Origin: Labrys sedimenti | Lineage (GTDB): Bacteria; Pseudomonadota; Alphaproteobacteria; Rhizobiales; Labraceae | Reading direction: 5' to 3' | Length of the DNA stretch: 64,000 nucleotides | Assembly: GCF_034424805.1 (NCBI RefSeq) | Contig: NZ_JAXOUF010000007.1 | Location: forward strand, 62,001-126,000 | Shown here: in pieces, positions 36,060 through 44,397 of the stretch | How positions within the stretch are numbered: the stretch's first letter is position 1 | Layout of the letters: the number at the start of each line of letters is the position of its first letter | Program-made: the position numbers and the translations under genes | Notes under the pieces: generated by a model | Databases searched by the model: none | What the model was told of the DNA's origin: nothing | What the model saw: only the letters and a program-made list of their open reading frames with translations

Positions 36060-37052
36060 ATGCAGCGTTTCGTCAACAATCCCGACGAAGTCGTCGAAGA
36101 CACGGTGAAGGGTTTCGTCAAGGCCCATTCCGATATCGTTCGCCTCGCCGACAATCCCCGTGTCATCGCCGCCAGGAATGCCCCCCATGCCGGCAAGGTG
36201 GGTGTCATCACGGGCGGCGGCTCCGGCCACGAGCCGGCCTTCATTGGCTATACCGGCAAGAACATGCTCGATGCCGTCGCTGTCGGAGAGCTGTTTTCCT
36301 CCCCCACAGCCAAAAGCTTCCATGACGCCATCCGGGAAGCCGATGGTGGCAAGGGGGTCGTCGTGCTCTACGGCAATTATGCCGGCGACAACATGAACGT
36401 GAAGATGGCGATCCGGCTCGCAGCCAAGGATGGCATCGAAGTGGCGACCGTCGTCGCCAACGACGATGTCTGCTCGGCTTCCAGCGAAGAGCGCGAAAAA
36501 CGCCGGGGCGTTGCCGGCGAAATCTTCATGTGGAAGGTTGGTGGCGCCAAGGCGGCAACGGGGGCTTCGCTCGAAGCCGTTCGCGCGACGGCCCAAAGGG
36601 CGATCGACAATTGCCGTTCGATCGGCGTGGGCCTCGGTCCCTGTACCCTGCCTGCCGTCGGCCATCCGAATTTCGAGATCGCCCCGGGTACGATGGAGGT
36701 CGGCATTGGCCATCACGGCGAACCGGGGGTCCGCGTGGAACCGCTGAAACCCGCGGCCGAGATCGCTCGCGACATGTGCGGGATCGTTCTCGACGACCAC
36801 GATCTTCCCGAAGGCACCGAAGTCGCCGTGCTGGTTTCCGGTCTCGGTGCGACGCCGCTCAACGAACTCTACATCCTGAACGACACGATCGAATCCGAGA
36901 TCGTCAAACGCGGCCTGAAAATCCACCGCACCTATATCGGCAATTACTTCACCTCGCTGGAAATGATCGGGGCAACCCTGACGGTCATGGCTCTTGACGA
37001 CGAACTGAAGGAACTGCTCGATACGGACGTGCGCTGCGCTGCAATCTTGTAA
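36060..37052 (+). CDS. DhaK-type kinase subunit (kinase set 2)
   Basis: 330 residues. GGGSGHEP at about 52-59 and the His that forms the hemiaminal with the ketose in VGIGHHGEPG (His219). LYGNYAGDNMN and RRGVAGEIFMWKVGGA are typical. It pairs with DhaL encoded 12 bases downstream. With the dehydrogenase upstream, the substrate is likely a C4 ketose (erythrulose) rather than dihydroxyacetone itself. No DhaM is present, so ATP is the phosphate donor. Confidence 0.87.
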   Translation: MQRFVNNPDEVVEDTVKGFVKAHSDIVRLADNPRVIAARNAPHAGKVGVITGGGSGHEPAFIGYTGKNMLDAVAVGELFSSPTAKSFHDAIREADGGKGVVVLYGNYAGDNMNVKMAIRLAAKDGIEVATVVANDDVCSASSEEREKRRGVAGEIFMWKVGGAKAATGASLEAVRATAQRAIDNCRSIGVGLGPCTLPAVGHPNFEIAPGTMEVGIGHHGEPGVRVEPLKPAAEIARDMCGIVLDDHDLPEGTEVAVLVSGLGATPLNELYILNDTIESEIVKRGLKIHRTYIGNYFTSLEMIGATLTVMALDDELKELLDTDVRCAAIL

Positions 37053-37064
37053 AGAGAACGCCTC

Positions 37065-37706
37065 ATGCAAACCCTGAACAATGCGGAAGCCGGCGACATC
37101 GTTTTGGCCATGGCAGAACGCATTATCGAAAATCGGGCCTATCTCAGCGAAATCGACGGCAAGATCGGCGACGGCGATCACGGCGTCAACATGGCGAAAG
37201 GCTTCAACCTGGCTGCCGAGCGGCTCAAGGGCAAGAACGCGTCCCTTTCAAGCGCGCTCGACACGCTTGGCACCATCCTGATGACCGAAATCGGCGGTTC
37301 GATGGGACCGCTCTATGGCGTCATGTTTACGGAATTCGCCGAAAAGATCGACGGCGTCGCCCTCGTCGATGCCGCCGCCTTCAGCCGCATGCTGCATGCG
37401 GGCCTCGAAGGCATTCAGTCGATCGGCGCCGCCAAGGTGGGCGACAAGACGCTTCTCGACACATTCGTTCCGGCCCTTGCCGCGTTCGATGACGCGAACA
37501 CTGCCGGCAGATCCTTTGCCGAAGCTCTGGAAGCGCTCGTCGAAGCAGCAGAAAAGGGGCGAGATTCCACAATAGATTTGGTGGCCAGGATCGGACGCGC
37601 CAGCCGTCTGGGCGAACGTTCCCGCGGCTTCCTGGACGCCGGAGCAACCTCCTGCGCCATCATTCTCAGAGAATTGTCACTCCGCGCCCGCGAAAAACTG
37701 CAATAA
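37065..37706 (+). CDS. DhaL-type ATP-binding kinase subunit (kinase set 2)
   Basis: 213 residues. Asp residues for Mg-ATP in IGDGDHGVNMAKG, and GGSMGPLYGVMF. The C-terminal motif is SRGFLDAGATS where sets 1 and 3 have GH(I/M)DPGAAS, so this kinase belongs to a different subfamily from the other two. It closes the importer 3 operon and is followed by an intrinsic terminator. Confidence 0.87.
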   Translation: MQTLNNAEAGDIVLAMAERIIENRAYLSEIDGKIGDGDHGVNMAKGFNLAAERLKGKNASLSSALDTLGTILMTEIGGSMGPLYGVMFTEFAEKIDGVALVDAAAFSRMLHAGLEGIQSIGAAKVGDKTLLDTFVPALAAFDDANTAGRSFAEALEALVEAAEKGRDSTIDLVARIGRASRLGERSRGFLDAGATSCAIILRELSLRAREKLQ

Positions 37707-37729
37707 GAGACGGCCGATTTGCGCAACAT

Positions 37730-37776
37730 GGCGGCCCCCCTTTATGCTTGGAAAGTTGGGCCGCCCTTTGTTTTGA
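37730..37776 (+). terminator. intrinsic terminator after DhaL (set 2)
   Basis: GGCGGCCC (37730-37737) pairs with GGGCCGCC (37758-37765) around a 20-base loop and is followed by CTTTGTTTTGAATTTT. It separates importer 3/kinase 2 from the SorC-DhaK gene, so the latter needs its own promoter. TTTCGCGAAA (37779-37788) just after it is a small palindrome that could be an autoregulatory site. Confidence 0.7.
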
Positions 37777-37836
37777 ATTTTCGCGAAACGAGACAAAGGC
37801 ATTGTCCTGCAAGCCTTCCCGACCGACGCAGGAGCA

Positions 37837-39975
37837 ATGGCAAACAAGATGGCGCCGAGTAAAAAAACCGCCGTGGCCAAGCCTGGTCAGGCGGAATTGG
37901 CCAATGTCATACCGCTGCGATATGGCGACGATCCCTATGTATGGGCTTGCTGGCTTTATTACGAGGACGGGCGCACACAGGGCGATATCGCCGAGATAAT
38001 GGGAATCTCGCGCGCAACGGTCAACAGCTACCTTGCCGAAGCACGCAGCCGTGGCATCGTCAGCATTTCCATCGAACCTTCGCGGCTGAGTTCGCTGGTC
38101 GTCGCGCAGGAGCTGAAACAGCATTTCGGATTGACCGACTGCCTCGTCGTGCCCGACGACGACGGATCGCGAACGTTGATCGACCGCCTGGGAGGCGCCG
38201 GCGCGCAAGCCGTTGCGAAGCTGCTGAAATCCGGCGATACGGTTGCTGTCGCATGGGGGCGCACAGTCCTGTCCATCGCCGAAAACCTGGATATCTCCAA
38301 TCTGCAGGACGTGACGGTCGTCCAGGCCACCGGCGGCACTCGAGCCGGTTTCGCCTACACGCCGGAGCTGTGCGCGGCGGCGGTCGCCAAAGCCACGAAT
38401 GCCCATCTCATCAACATCACCGCGCCGGCTATCGTGTCGAATGCGCAGGTCAAATCAGCTTTTCTGGACGAACCGGTCATTGCCGAGCAATTTCAAGCAC
38501 TGACCCGGGCCAACAAGGCACTTTTCGGCATTTCGTCCCTTCGGCCGAATTCGACGATCCACACCAGCGGATTTTTCGAGGACGTGTCGATCCAGGATTA
38601 TCTGGCCAGAAATGCCGTCGGCGTGATTGCAGGCCGTTTCATCGACGCCCATGGCCACCCCGTTTCCGGACCTCTGGACGACCGCACCATCGGCATTTCC
38701 CTCGATCGGCTGCGAGACAGCAACATGCGCATTGCGGTTGCCGGCGGTTTCGACAAGGTGCCGGCAATTCTGGCGGCGCTGCGAGGCGGCTATGTCAGCG
38801 TGCTGATCACCGATGCGGCGACCGGACGCGGCATCCTCAATGCCGACGGCGTAACGCAGATCCACAGCAAACCTGCCCACCGCTTGCGGCAGGAAGCTGC
38901 GGCCGCCCCGCCCAGCCACAATCGCACCCATATCAAGAAATTTCTCAACAACCCCGATGACGTTGTCGATGAAATGCTTGACGGGGTGGTCAAGGCGCAT
39001 GCCGCTCATATCGCGCCGATCAACGGTTCGAAGCGTGCACTGGTCGCGCGCAATGGTCCGCGTACGGGCAAGGTCGGCCTGGTCATTGGCGGCGGTTCCG
39101 GCCACGAACCCTGCTTTCTCGGCTATGTCGGCAAGGGGCTGGCCGACGCAGTGGCGATCGGCAACGTCTTCTCCTCGCCTCCCCCTGTTCCAATCCTCGA
39201 ATGCGCAAAGGCTGCCTCGGGCGGAGCCGGGGTTCTTTTCGTCTACGGCAATTATGTCGGCGACGTGATGAACTTTGAAATGGCGGCCGAACTGGCGCAG
39301 GAGGCGAACATACCCACACGTACGGTCTTGACGACTGACGATATCTCCTCCTCACCGGTAGAGGATCGCGACGGACGGCGTGGCGTGGCGGGTAATTTCT
39401 TTGTCTTCAAGATCGCCGGCGCCGCCTGCGACCGCGGGTTGTCGCTCGAGGAATGCGAAGCCATTGCACGCAGGGCCAACAGGCGCACCTATACGATGGG
39501 GGTCGCATTGGAACCGTGTTCCTTGCCCCAAACCCGCCGACACAACTTCGAGATAGGCCCTGACGAGATGGAAATCGGCATGGGCATTCATGGCGAGCGG
39601 GGTGTCATTCGGGAGAAGATGATGCAAGCCGACGAAATCGTCGACCGCATCATGGACAAGGTCTTTTCCGAGATGACCGCCGGCCCGGGCGACCGAGTGG
39701 CAGTTCTCGTCAATTCGTTCGGCTCGACCCCCCTGATGGAGCTCTACATCCTGTTCAAGCGCGTGGAAGAGCGCCTCAGCGCCAAGCGGATCGGCATCGT
39801 GGCGAATTGGGTCGGCCATTACTGCACGTCGCTCGACATGAACGGTGCATCCATATCCATCCTGCACCTGGATCAGGAACTGTCCGATCTCCTGTCGCAT
39901 CCTTGCGATACCGCCTTTCTTCGGGTCACCGAAAAAGGGGCGTCACCGGCAGGGTCGCCACCTGCGGTCCAATGA
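37837..39975 (+). CDS. fused SorC-family transcriptional regulator and DhaK kinase subunit (kinase set 3)
   Basis: 712 residues in one uninterrupted frame, ATG preceded by CAGGAGCA. Residues about 30-78 form the HTH (GRTQGDIAEIMGISRATVNSYL); 80-345 are a SorC sugar-binding domain (TVAVAWGRTVLSIAE, VVQATGGTRAG, VAGGFDKVPAILAAL); about 346-364 is an Ala/Pro-rich linker; 365-700 are a full DhaK with GGGSGHEP (418-425) and the substrate His585 in MEIGMGIHGERG. The Pro after HGE is replaced by Arg. DhaL follows 30 bases on. In E. coli the separate DhaK and DhaL subunits control the regulator DhaR; here regulator and DhaK are one chain, so kinase state could be read directly at the promoter. This architecture appears in genome annotation as a bifunctional protein, but I know of no mechanistic study. 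Confidence 0.9.
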   Translation: MANKMAPSKKTAVAKPGQAELANVIPLRYGDDPYVWACWLYYEDGRTQGDIAEIMGISRATVNSYLAEARSRGIVSISIEPSRLSSLVVAQELKQHFGLTDCLVVPDDDGSRTLIDRLGGAGAQAVAKLLKSGDTVAVAWGRTVLSIAENLDISNLQDVTVVQATGGTRAGFAYTPELCAAAVAKATNAHLINITAPAIVSNAQVKSAFLDEPVIAEQFQALTRANKALFGISSLRPNSTIHTSGFFEDVSIQDYLARNAVGVIAGRFIDAHGHPVSGPLDDRTIGISLDRLRDSNMRIAVAGGFDKVPAILAALRGGYVSVLITDAATGRGILNADGVTQIHSKPAHRLRQEAAAAPPSHNRTHIKKFLNNPDDVVDEMLDGVVKAHAAHIAPINGSKRALVARNGPRTGKVGLVIGGGSGHEPCFLGYVGKGLADAVAIGNVFSSPPPVPILECAKAASGGAGVLFVYGNYVGDVMNFEMAAELAQEANIPTRTVLTTDDISSSPVEDRDGRRGVAGNFFVFKIAGAACDRGLSLEECEAIARRANRRTYTMGVALEPCSLPQTRRHNFEIGPDEMEIGMGIHGERGVIREKMMQADEIVDRIMDKVFSEMTAGPGDRVAVLVNSFGSTPLMELYILFKRVEERLSAKRIGIVANWVGHYCTSLDMNGASISILHLDQELSDLLSHPCDTAFLRVTEKGASPAGSPPAVQ

Positions 39976-40005
39976 GAATTCCACGCTGATCGGGAGATCA
40001 ATGCA

Positions 40006-40659
40006 ATGCCGCAAACCGCAGCGCGCCGCCTCAGCTGGATGTTCCAGCTGATTGCCCTGTCGATAAAGGCAGAGAAGGAATATCTGTCCGACCTCGACGG
40101 CGCCATCGGCGACGCCGATCACGGCATCAGCATGGCGCTGGGGTTTTCGGCCGTCAACGGCGCGCTAGCGAAACTCGACCTTGAGCAGGCATCGCCCTCC
40201 GACGTCTTCGCGGCAGCGGCCTCCGCCTTTCTCGATGCCGTCGGCGCGTCCACCGGGCCCCTCTATGCAACGGGCTTCCAAAACGCCTCCAAGGCCCTGA
40301 AAAACCAACAGTCCCTCGACCTGCCGGAACAGGTCGCCATCGTCGAAGCCATTACCAAGGGTATCCAATCGCGTGGCAAAGGGCAGCGCGGGGACAAGAC
40401 GATGCTCGACACATGGGTTCCGGCAATGGAGGTCGCCGTTCACGCCAAGGCAAACGGCCTGACCATCGGGCAGATGTGGCGCCATATCGTGGAGGCCGGC
40501 GCAGAAGGCGCGCAATCGACAAGGTCCATGGTCGCGACCCGCGGCCGCGCCGCCCGGCTTGGAGAACGGTCCCTGGGCCATATGGATCCCGGCGCAGCGT
40601 CCGCCCTGATCATTCTGCGGGCGATGCAGGAAGCCTTTGCCGAAAGACTGGAATCTTAG
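40006..40659 (+). CDS. DhaL-type ATP-binding kinase subunit (kinase set 3)
   Basis: 217 residues. IGDADHGISMALG has Ala in place of the second Gly but keeps all the metal-binding Asp residues; VGASTGPLYATGF and SLGHMDPGAAS follow. It would supply ATP-phosphate to the ketose bound on the DhaK half of the preceding fusion protein, and, as in E. coli, could also act as a co-regulator. It closes the tetritol region; a LacI gene faces it end to end. Confidence 0.87.
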   Translation: MPQTAARRLSWMFQLIALSIKAEKEYLSDLDGAIGDADHGISMALGFSAVNGALAKLDLEQASPSDVFAAAASAFLDAVGASTGPLYATGFQNASKALKNQQSLDLPEQVAIVEAITKGIQSRGKGQRGDKTMLDTWVPAMEVAVHAKANGLTIGQMWRHIVEAGAEGAQSTRSMVATRGRAARLGERSLGHMDPGAASALIILRAMQEAFAERLES

Positions 40660-40785
40660 GACGTGTCGGCCCTCGTTTTCCTGCCATTGACCATCGAGCC
40701 ATGCGGTGGATCTCGTGGTGCCGAGCCGGACAGCATAGGGTTTGCAACAGAGCCCTCGCCGGCCGGCGGACGCTGAAGAAGCCTG

Positions 40786-41826
40786 TCAGCTGCTTTCGCG
40801 TGCTATCACCACGAACGGCATCAGCATCATTTCCGGTGGAATTTGCTGCTGCGACCGCTGGGCCTCTATCGCTCGCAGCAGGAGGTTCCCCGCTGCCCGA
40901 CCGATTTCCTTGGCGTCGACGGAAACCGTAGTGATGCTCGGGTAGGCGCAGCGCGCAACCTCGAAATCGCCGAAGCCGGCGATCGCGATACGCCCCGGCA
41001 CCGCCCAGCCGCGGCGATGGCACTCCATCAGGGCGCCGAAGGCCGACAGGTCGGAAACGCAGACCGCGGCATCGACATCAGGCCATTGGGACACCAGGTG
41101 CACGATGGCCTGGGCCCCCTGCTCCATCGAGATCGGCGGCTTGCCGAACGAAATGACCCGACCGCGCGGCAAGCCGAGTTGCTCGATCGCCTGGATGTAG
41201 CCCTGGCGCCGATCGGCGCCTCGGGTGTCGCGATTGCTGGTGCCGCCGATGAATCCGATATTGCGATAGCCCCGGCCATGAAGATGATGCACGAGCGCAT
41301 TCGTGGCGGCGGCATTGGAGAAGCCGACGACATGCTCGATCGGCTTGTCGGGCACGTCCCAGGTCTCGATCACCGGGATGCCGGCGGCCTCGAGCAGCTT
41401 GCGGGTGCGATCGGTGTGGCGGCCGCCGGTGACGATGATGCCTTCGGGACGCCGCATCAGCATCGATTCGACCAGCCGTTCCTCCTTCTCGATCTGATAG
41501 TCGGTATAGCCGAGAAGCAGTTGCAGGCCGCTACCCTCGATGGCTTCGGTGATGCCGCGCGCCGTGTCGGCAAAGTTGGAGCTGTTGATCGAGGGCACCA
41601 GCGCGGCCACGAAACCGGAGCGCTTGGAGGACAGTGTGCCTGCCATCTGGTCGAGCACATAGCCGAGCTCGTCCACGGCGGCCATGATCTTGCCGCGGGT
41701 CTTCTCGGAGATCGAGCCGCCCTTCTTCAAGGCCCGCGAAACCGTCATGGTCGAGACACCGGCCCGCTCGGCGACATCGGCCATGGTCGGCTGGCTTTTG
41801 GGCAGTCTGTCGTTGTCGCGCGGCAT
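40786..41826 (-). CDS. LacI-family regulator, gluconate/idonate (GntR/IdnR) type
   Basis: 346 residues from ATG 41826. HTH TMADVAERAGVSTMTVSRALK and effector domain with LQLLLGYTDYQIEKEERLVESML, the pattern of GntR/IdnR-like gluconate regulators. It is upstream of and on the same strand as nothing else, and lies beside the idonate module. The E. coli GntR/IdnR operator is TGTTACCGGTAACA; the three TGWTATCGATAACA sites in the module differ only in the centre, so this protein is the obvious ligand-responsive repressor. Confidence 0.88.
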   Translation of the reverse strand: MPRDNDRLPKSQPTMADVAERAGVSTMTVSRALKKGGSISEKTRGKIMAAVDELGYVLDQMAGTLSSKRSGFVAALVPSINSSNFADTARGITEAIEGSGLQLLLGYTDYQIEKEERLVESMLMRRPEGIIVTGGRHTDRTRKLLEAAGIPVIETWDVPDKPIEHVVGFSNAAATNALVHHLHGRGYRNIGFIGGTSNRDTRGADRRQGYIQAIEQLGLPRGRVISFGKPPISMEQGAQAIVHLVSQWPDVDAAVCVSDLSAFGALMECHRRGWAVPGRIAIAGFGDFEVARCAYPSITTVSVDAKEIGRAAGNLLLRAIEAQRSQQQIPPEMMLMPFVVIARESS

Positions 41827-41874
41827 CAAGCAATCCGTTAGGGCAGTTCTGGCGCAATCGCCATAGCGGGAGCG

Positions 41875-42783
41875 TTACCAGCCCGGCGGGTGATTGTTAA
41901 CGTAGATGGCATAGAGGGAGCTCTGCGCCGTGATGTAGAGGCGATTGCGTTTCGGGCCCCCGAAGCACAGATTGGAGACGATCTCCGGGACCTTGATGCG
42001 CCCGATCAGGCTGCCGTCCCTGGTATAGATACGGACAGAGTCGGCGCTGGAGGCCCAGAGATTGCCGTCGCGGTCGACACGAAACCCATCGAAGAAACCG
42101 GCCTCGCACACGGCAAAGGTCCTTGCCGGACCTATGACCTCGCCTGACGCAGACAGATCATAGGCATGGATGGCCCGCGGCAGCCCGGGAACGTGGCTGG
42201 CACCGGTATCGGCGACATAGAGCAGGCTTTCGTCCGGCGAGAAGGCCAGGCCGTTGGGCTTGATGCGATCGGTGATGACGGGCTGGACCGCGCTGGTGGC
42301 AGCGTCGACCCGGTAGACATGCGAAGCCCCGATCTCGGAGACGGCGGCATGGCCCTCGTAATTGCTGTCGATGCCGTAGGTCGGGTCGGTGAACCAGATC
42401 GAGCCATCGCTCTTCACCACCACGTCATTGGGGGAGTTCAAGCGCCTGCCGTCATGGCTGTCGGCCAGCACGCTCCAGCGCCCGTCCGGCTCCAGGCGCG
42501 TCACGCGGCGACCGCCATGCTCGCAGGCAATCACCCTGCCGGCCCGGTCCAGCGTGTGGCCATTGTGATAGCCGCAGGGGCTTTCGAAGACACTGACCGA
42601 CCCGTCCGTCTCGTCCAAGCGCATCACACGGTCATTGGGAATGTCGGACCACAACACGGATTTGGCGGCCGGCACATAGACGGGCCCTTCGGCCCAGCGG
42701 CATCCGGTCCAGAGCTTTTCGAGCCGGGCGTGGCCGATGATCAGGGCGGCGAAACGATCGTCAAGGATCTCGTAATCGCTCAT
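41875..42783 (-). CDS. SMP-30/gluconolactonase family lactonase
   Basis: 302 residues, six-bladed beta-propeller of the SMP-30/regucalcin type. Metal-ligand regions are RWAEGPVY (Glu), RLNSPNDVVV (Asn, Asp) and KPNGLAFSPDE (Asn, Asp). It hydrolyses aldonolactones to sugar acids. Three bases downstream of the small Dabb-like gene and in the operon with the importer, it probably makes the sugar acid that the module oxidises. Confidence 0.87.
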   Translation of the reverse strand: MSDYEILDDRFAALIIGHARLEKLWTGCRWAEGPVYVPAAKSVLWSDIPNDRVMRLDETDGSVSVFESPCGYHNGHTLDRAGRVIACEHGGRRVTRLEPDGRWSVLADSHDGRRLNSPNDVVVKSDGSIWFTDPTYGIDSNYEGHAAVSEIGASHVYRVDAATSAVQPVITDRIKPNGLAFSPDESLLYVADTGASHVPGLPRAIHAYDLSASGEVIGPARTFAVCEAGFFDGFRVDRDGNLWASSADSVRIYTRDGSLIGRIKVPEIVSNLCFGGPKRNRLYITAQSSLYAIYVNNHPPGW

Positions 42784-42786
42784 CCC

Positions 42787-43131
42787 TCAGCCCCGTTCCG
42801 ACGACATCGGGAACTCGTCGGCGCGGAAGATCGTGTGGAAAATGTCGCCGTCGAACAGGGGCATCAGCTCGGCGGTGACCGCCCGGCTTTTGGTCCTGAC
42901 CTCGGAGGCGAGAGCCTCCTCGATGGCGGCACGCGAGGGGTAGCGGATGGCCAGCACCATGGCGTAATGCGGCTCCTGCACATCGGCCTCTTCCTGGCGC
43001 AGCACACGCACCTCCTCGGCTCCCGGGAAGCGAGTCCAGAGCGGCACGAGCCTGTCGCGCACGAATTGCGTGAAGGCCTCTTCCGACCCTGGCCGGACTT
43101 GGCCCCGAAAAAAGGCGCAGCGTATATACAT
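42787..43131 (-). CDS. small dimeric alpha/beta-barrel-like (Dabb/EthD-type) protein
   Basis: 114 residues from ATG 43131; the frame is open further but MYIRCAFFRGQVRPGSEEAF is a typical start of the ferredoxin-like fold. FVRDRLVPLWTRFPGAEEVRVL and YAMVLAIRYPSRAAIEEAL support it. The specific role is unknown; such proteins can be decarboxylases, mutarotase-like or electron-free oxygenases. Operonic with the lactonase. Confidence 0.65.
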   Translation of the reverse strand: MYIRCAFFRGQVRPGSEEAFTQFVRDRLVPLWTRFPGAEEVRVLRQEEADVQEPHYAMVLAIRYPSRAAIEEALASEVRTKSRAVTAELMPLFDGDIFHTIFRADEFPMSSERG

Positions 43132-43223
43132 GACGGAGCTACCATTGAGGTGAAGCGAAAGTCGAGGCATCCGTTTCAACGCGCGAACCGGACGCTGTAA
43201 GCTGTTGTTCTAACTGTATAATT

Positions 43224-43247
43224 GCGGGGACACCTACGCGCCCCCGC
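43224..43247 (-). other. weak intercistronic hairpin after importer 4 SBP gene
   Basis: GCGGGG (43224-43229) pairs with CCCCGC (43242-43247) around a 12-base loop, 13 bases after the SBP stop codon on the minus strand. Same position as the stronger hairpins after two other SBP genes. Confidence 0.45.
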
Positions 43248-43259
43248 CACGTCTTCGGG

Positions 43260-44369
43260 TCAGTTGACGCCCCAGATCTTCTTGTAGGCATCCCTGTAGC
43301 CATTGTCGGGATCGAAGACGTTCTTGGGGCCGCCGTCGAAGCCGATATTGTCGGGCGTGACCAGGTGCACGCCGGGAACGTAGCCGGACCATTTCTCGCC
43401 GGCGAAGGCGCGGTTCAGTTCATCGACCAGCTGCCAGCCCTGCATGGCCAGGGGCTCGGGCACCGTCGCGGCCTGATGGTCCTTGGCGCGGATGCGCTGA
43501 TAGGCGGCCTCGGAGCCGTCACCTGCCGAGATGTTCTGGGGATCGCCATCCCCGGCAATGCCGGCCGCGGCCAGCGACGGCGGCATGAAGTCGTAATAGA
43601 GGTCGTTGATCGCCAGGGAATGGGTCCACTTGGCACCCTGCTGCTGCAGGAGTGTGGTGGTCAGCTGGGGGATGCGGGTCGAAACATCCGAAAGCGGCGT
43701 ATCCTGGAAGGACAGCACGGCACAGCCCTGGCATTTCTTGATGACTTCCTCCATCGCCCGTCCCTTGGCGATGGCGATGGCATAGGTCGAATCGGCGAAA
43801 ATCACCACGCCGGCCTTGCCGTCGGAATCGGCGATCGCCTTCATGGCCGCGACCTTGGCGACTTCCATGGCGTCGGTGGTGACATTGGCGAAGACAGGCG
43901 TGCCGTCGAGGGGCCCGGGCTTGGGACCCGAGTGCCAGCCGACAATGGTGATGCCCTGCTTGGCCGCTTCCTCCAGCGCCGCCTTCTGCTCGACCGCATC
44001 GCTGCCGCCGACGATGATCGCATCCGGTTTGAGCGCAACGGCCTGGCTCAGCCCTGCGGCCTGGCCGGATACCGTGCCCTGCCCGTCGATCTCGCGATAG
44101 GTCCAGCCGATCACGCCGGCCGCTTCCTTGACGCCCTGGGCCACGCCCAGGATGCCGCCATTGCGCATGTCACCCGCCACATAGACGACGGTCTTCTTGG
44201 CCACGGCCTTGGGACCGGAGGTCGGCCCGTCCCATTTGTCGGCGCGGGCCGCAGCCTTGGCGACGACCGCCTTCGCCTCGTCGACAAAGGCATCCGCCCG
44301 GGCCACGGCGGGTGCCAGGGCCAGGGCCGCCAGGCCGGCAGCCGCCATCAACACACTTCGTCTCAACAT
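43260..44369 (-). CDS. sugar-acid ABC transporter substrate-binding protein (importer 4)
   Basis: 369 residues from ATG 44369, preceded by AGGAGGAGAG. The signal peptide ends near AVARADAF (about residue 24). CUT2-type binding fold: VVYVAGDMRNGGILGVAQG, AIIVGGSDAVEQKAAL and IVGWHSGPKPG. It is longer than the other SBPs in the window, with an extended C-terminal part. Third gene of the operon after ATPase and permease; the module context suggests an aldonate or lactone ligand. Confidence 0.86.
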   Translation of the reverse strand: MLRRSVLMAAAGLAALALAPAVARADAFVDEAKAVVAKAAARADKWDGPTSGPKAVAKKTVVYVAGDMRNGGILGVAQGVKEAAGVIGWTYREIDGQGTVSGQAAGLSQAVALKPDAIIVGGSDAVEQKAALEEAAKQGITIVGWHSGPKPGPLDGTPVFANVTTDAMEVAKVAAMKAIADSDGKAGVVIFADSTYAIAIAKGRAMEEVIKKCQGCAVLSFQDTPLSDVSTRIPQLTTTLLQQQGAKWTHSLAINDLYYDFMPPSLAAAGIAGDGDPQNISAGDGSEAAYQRIRAKDHQAATVPEPLAMQGWQLVDELNRAFAGEKWSGYVPGVHLVTPDNIGFDGGPKNVFDPDNGYRDAYKKIWGVN

Positions 44370-44397
44370 GATCTCTCCTCCTGAATGCGACGGGTCG

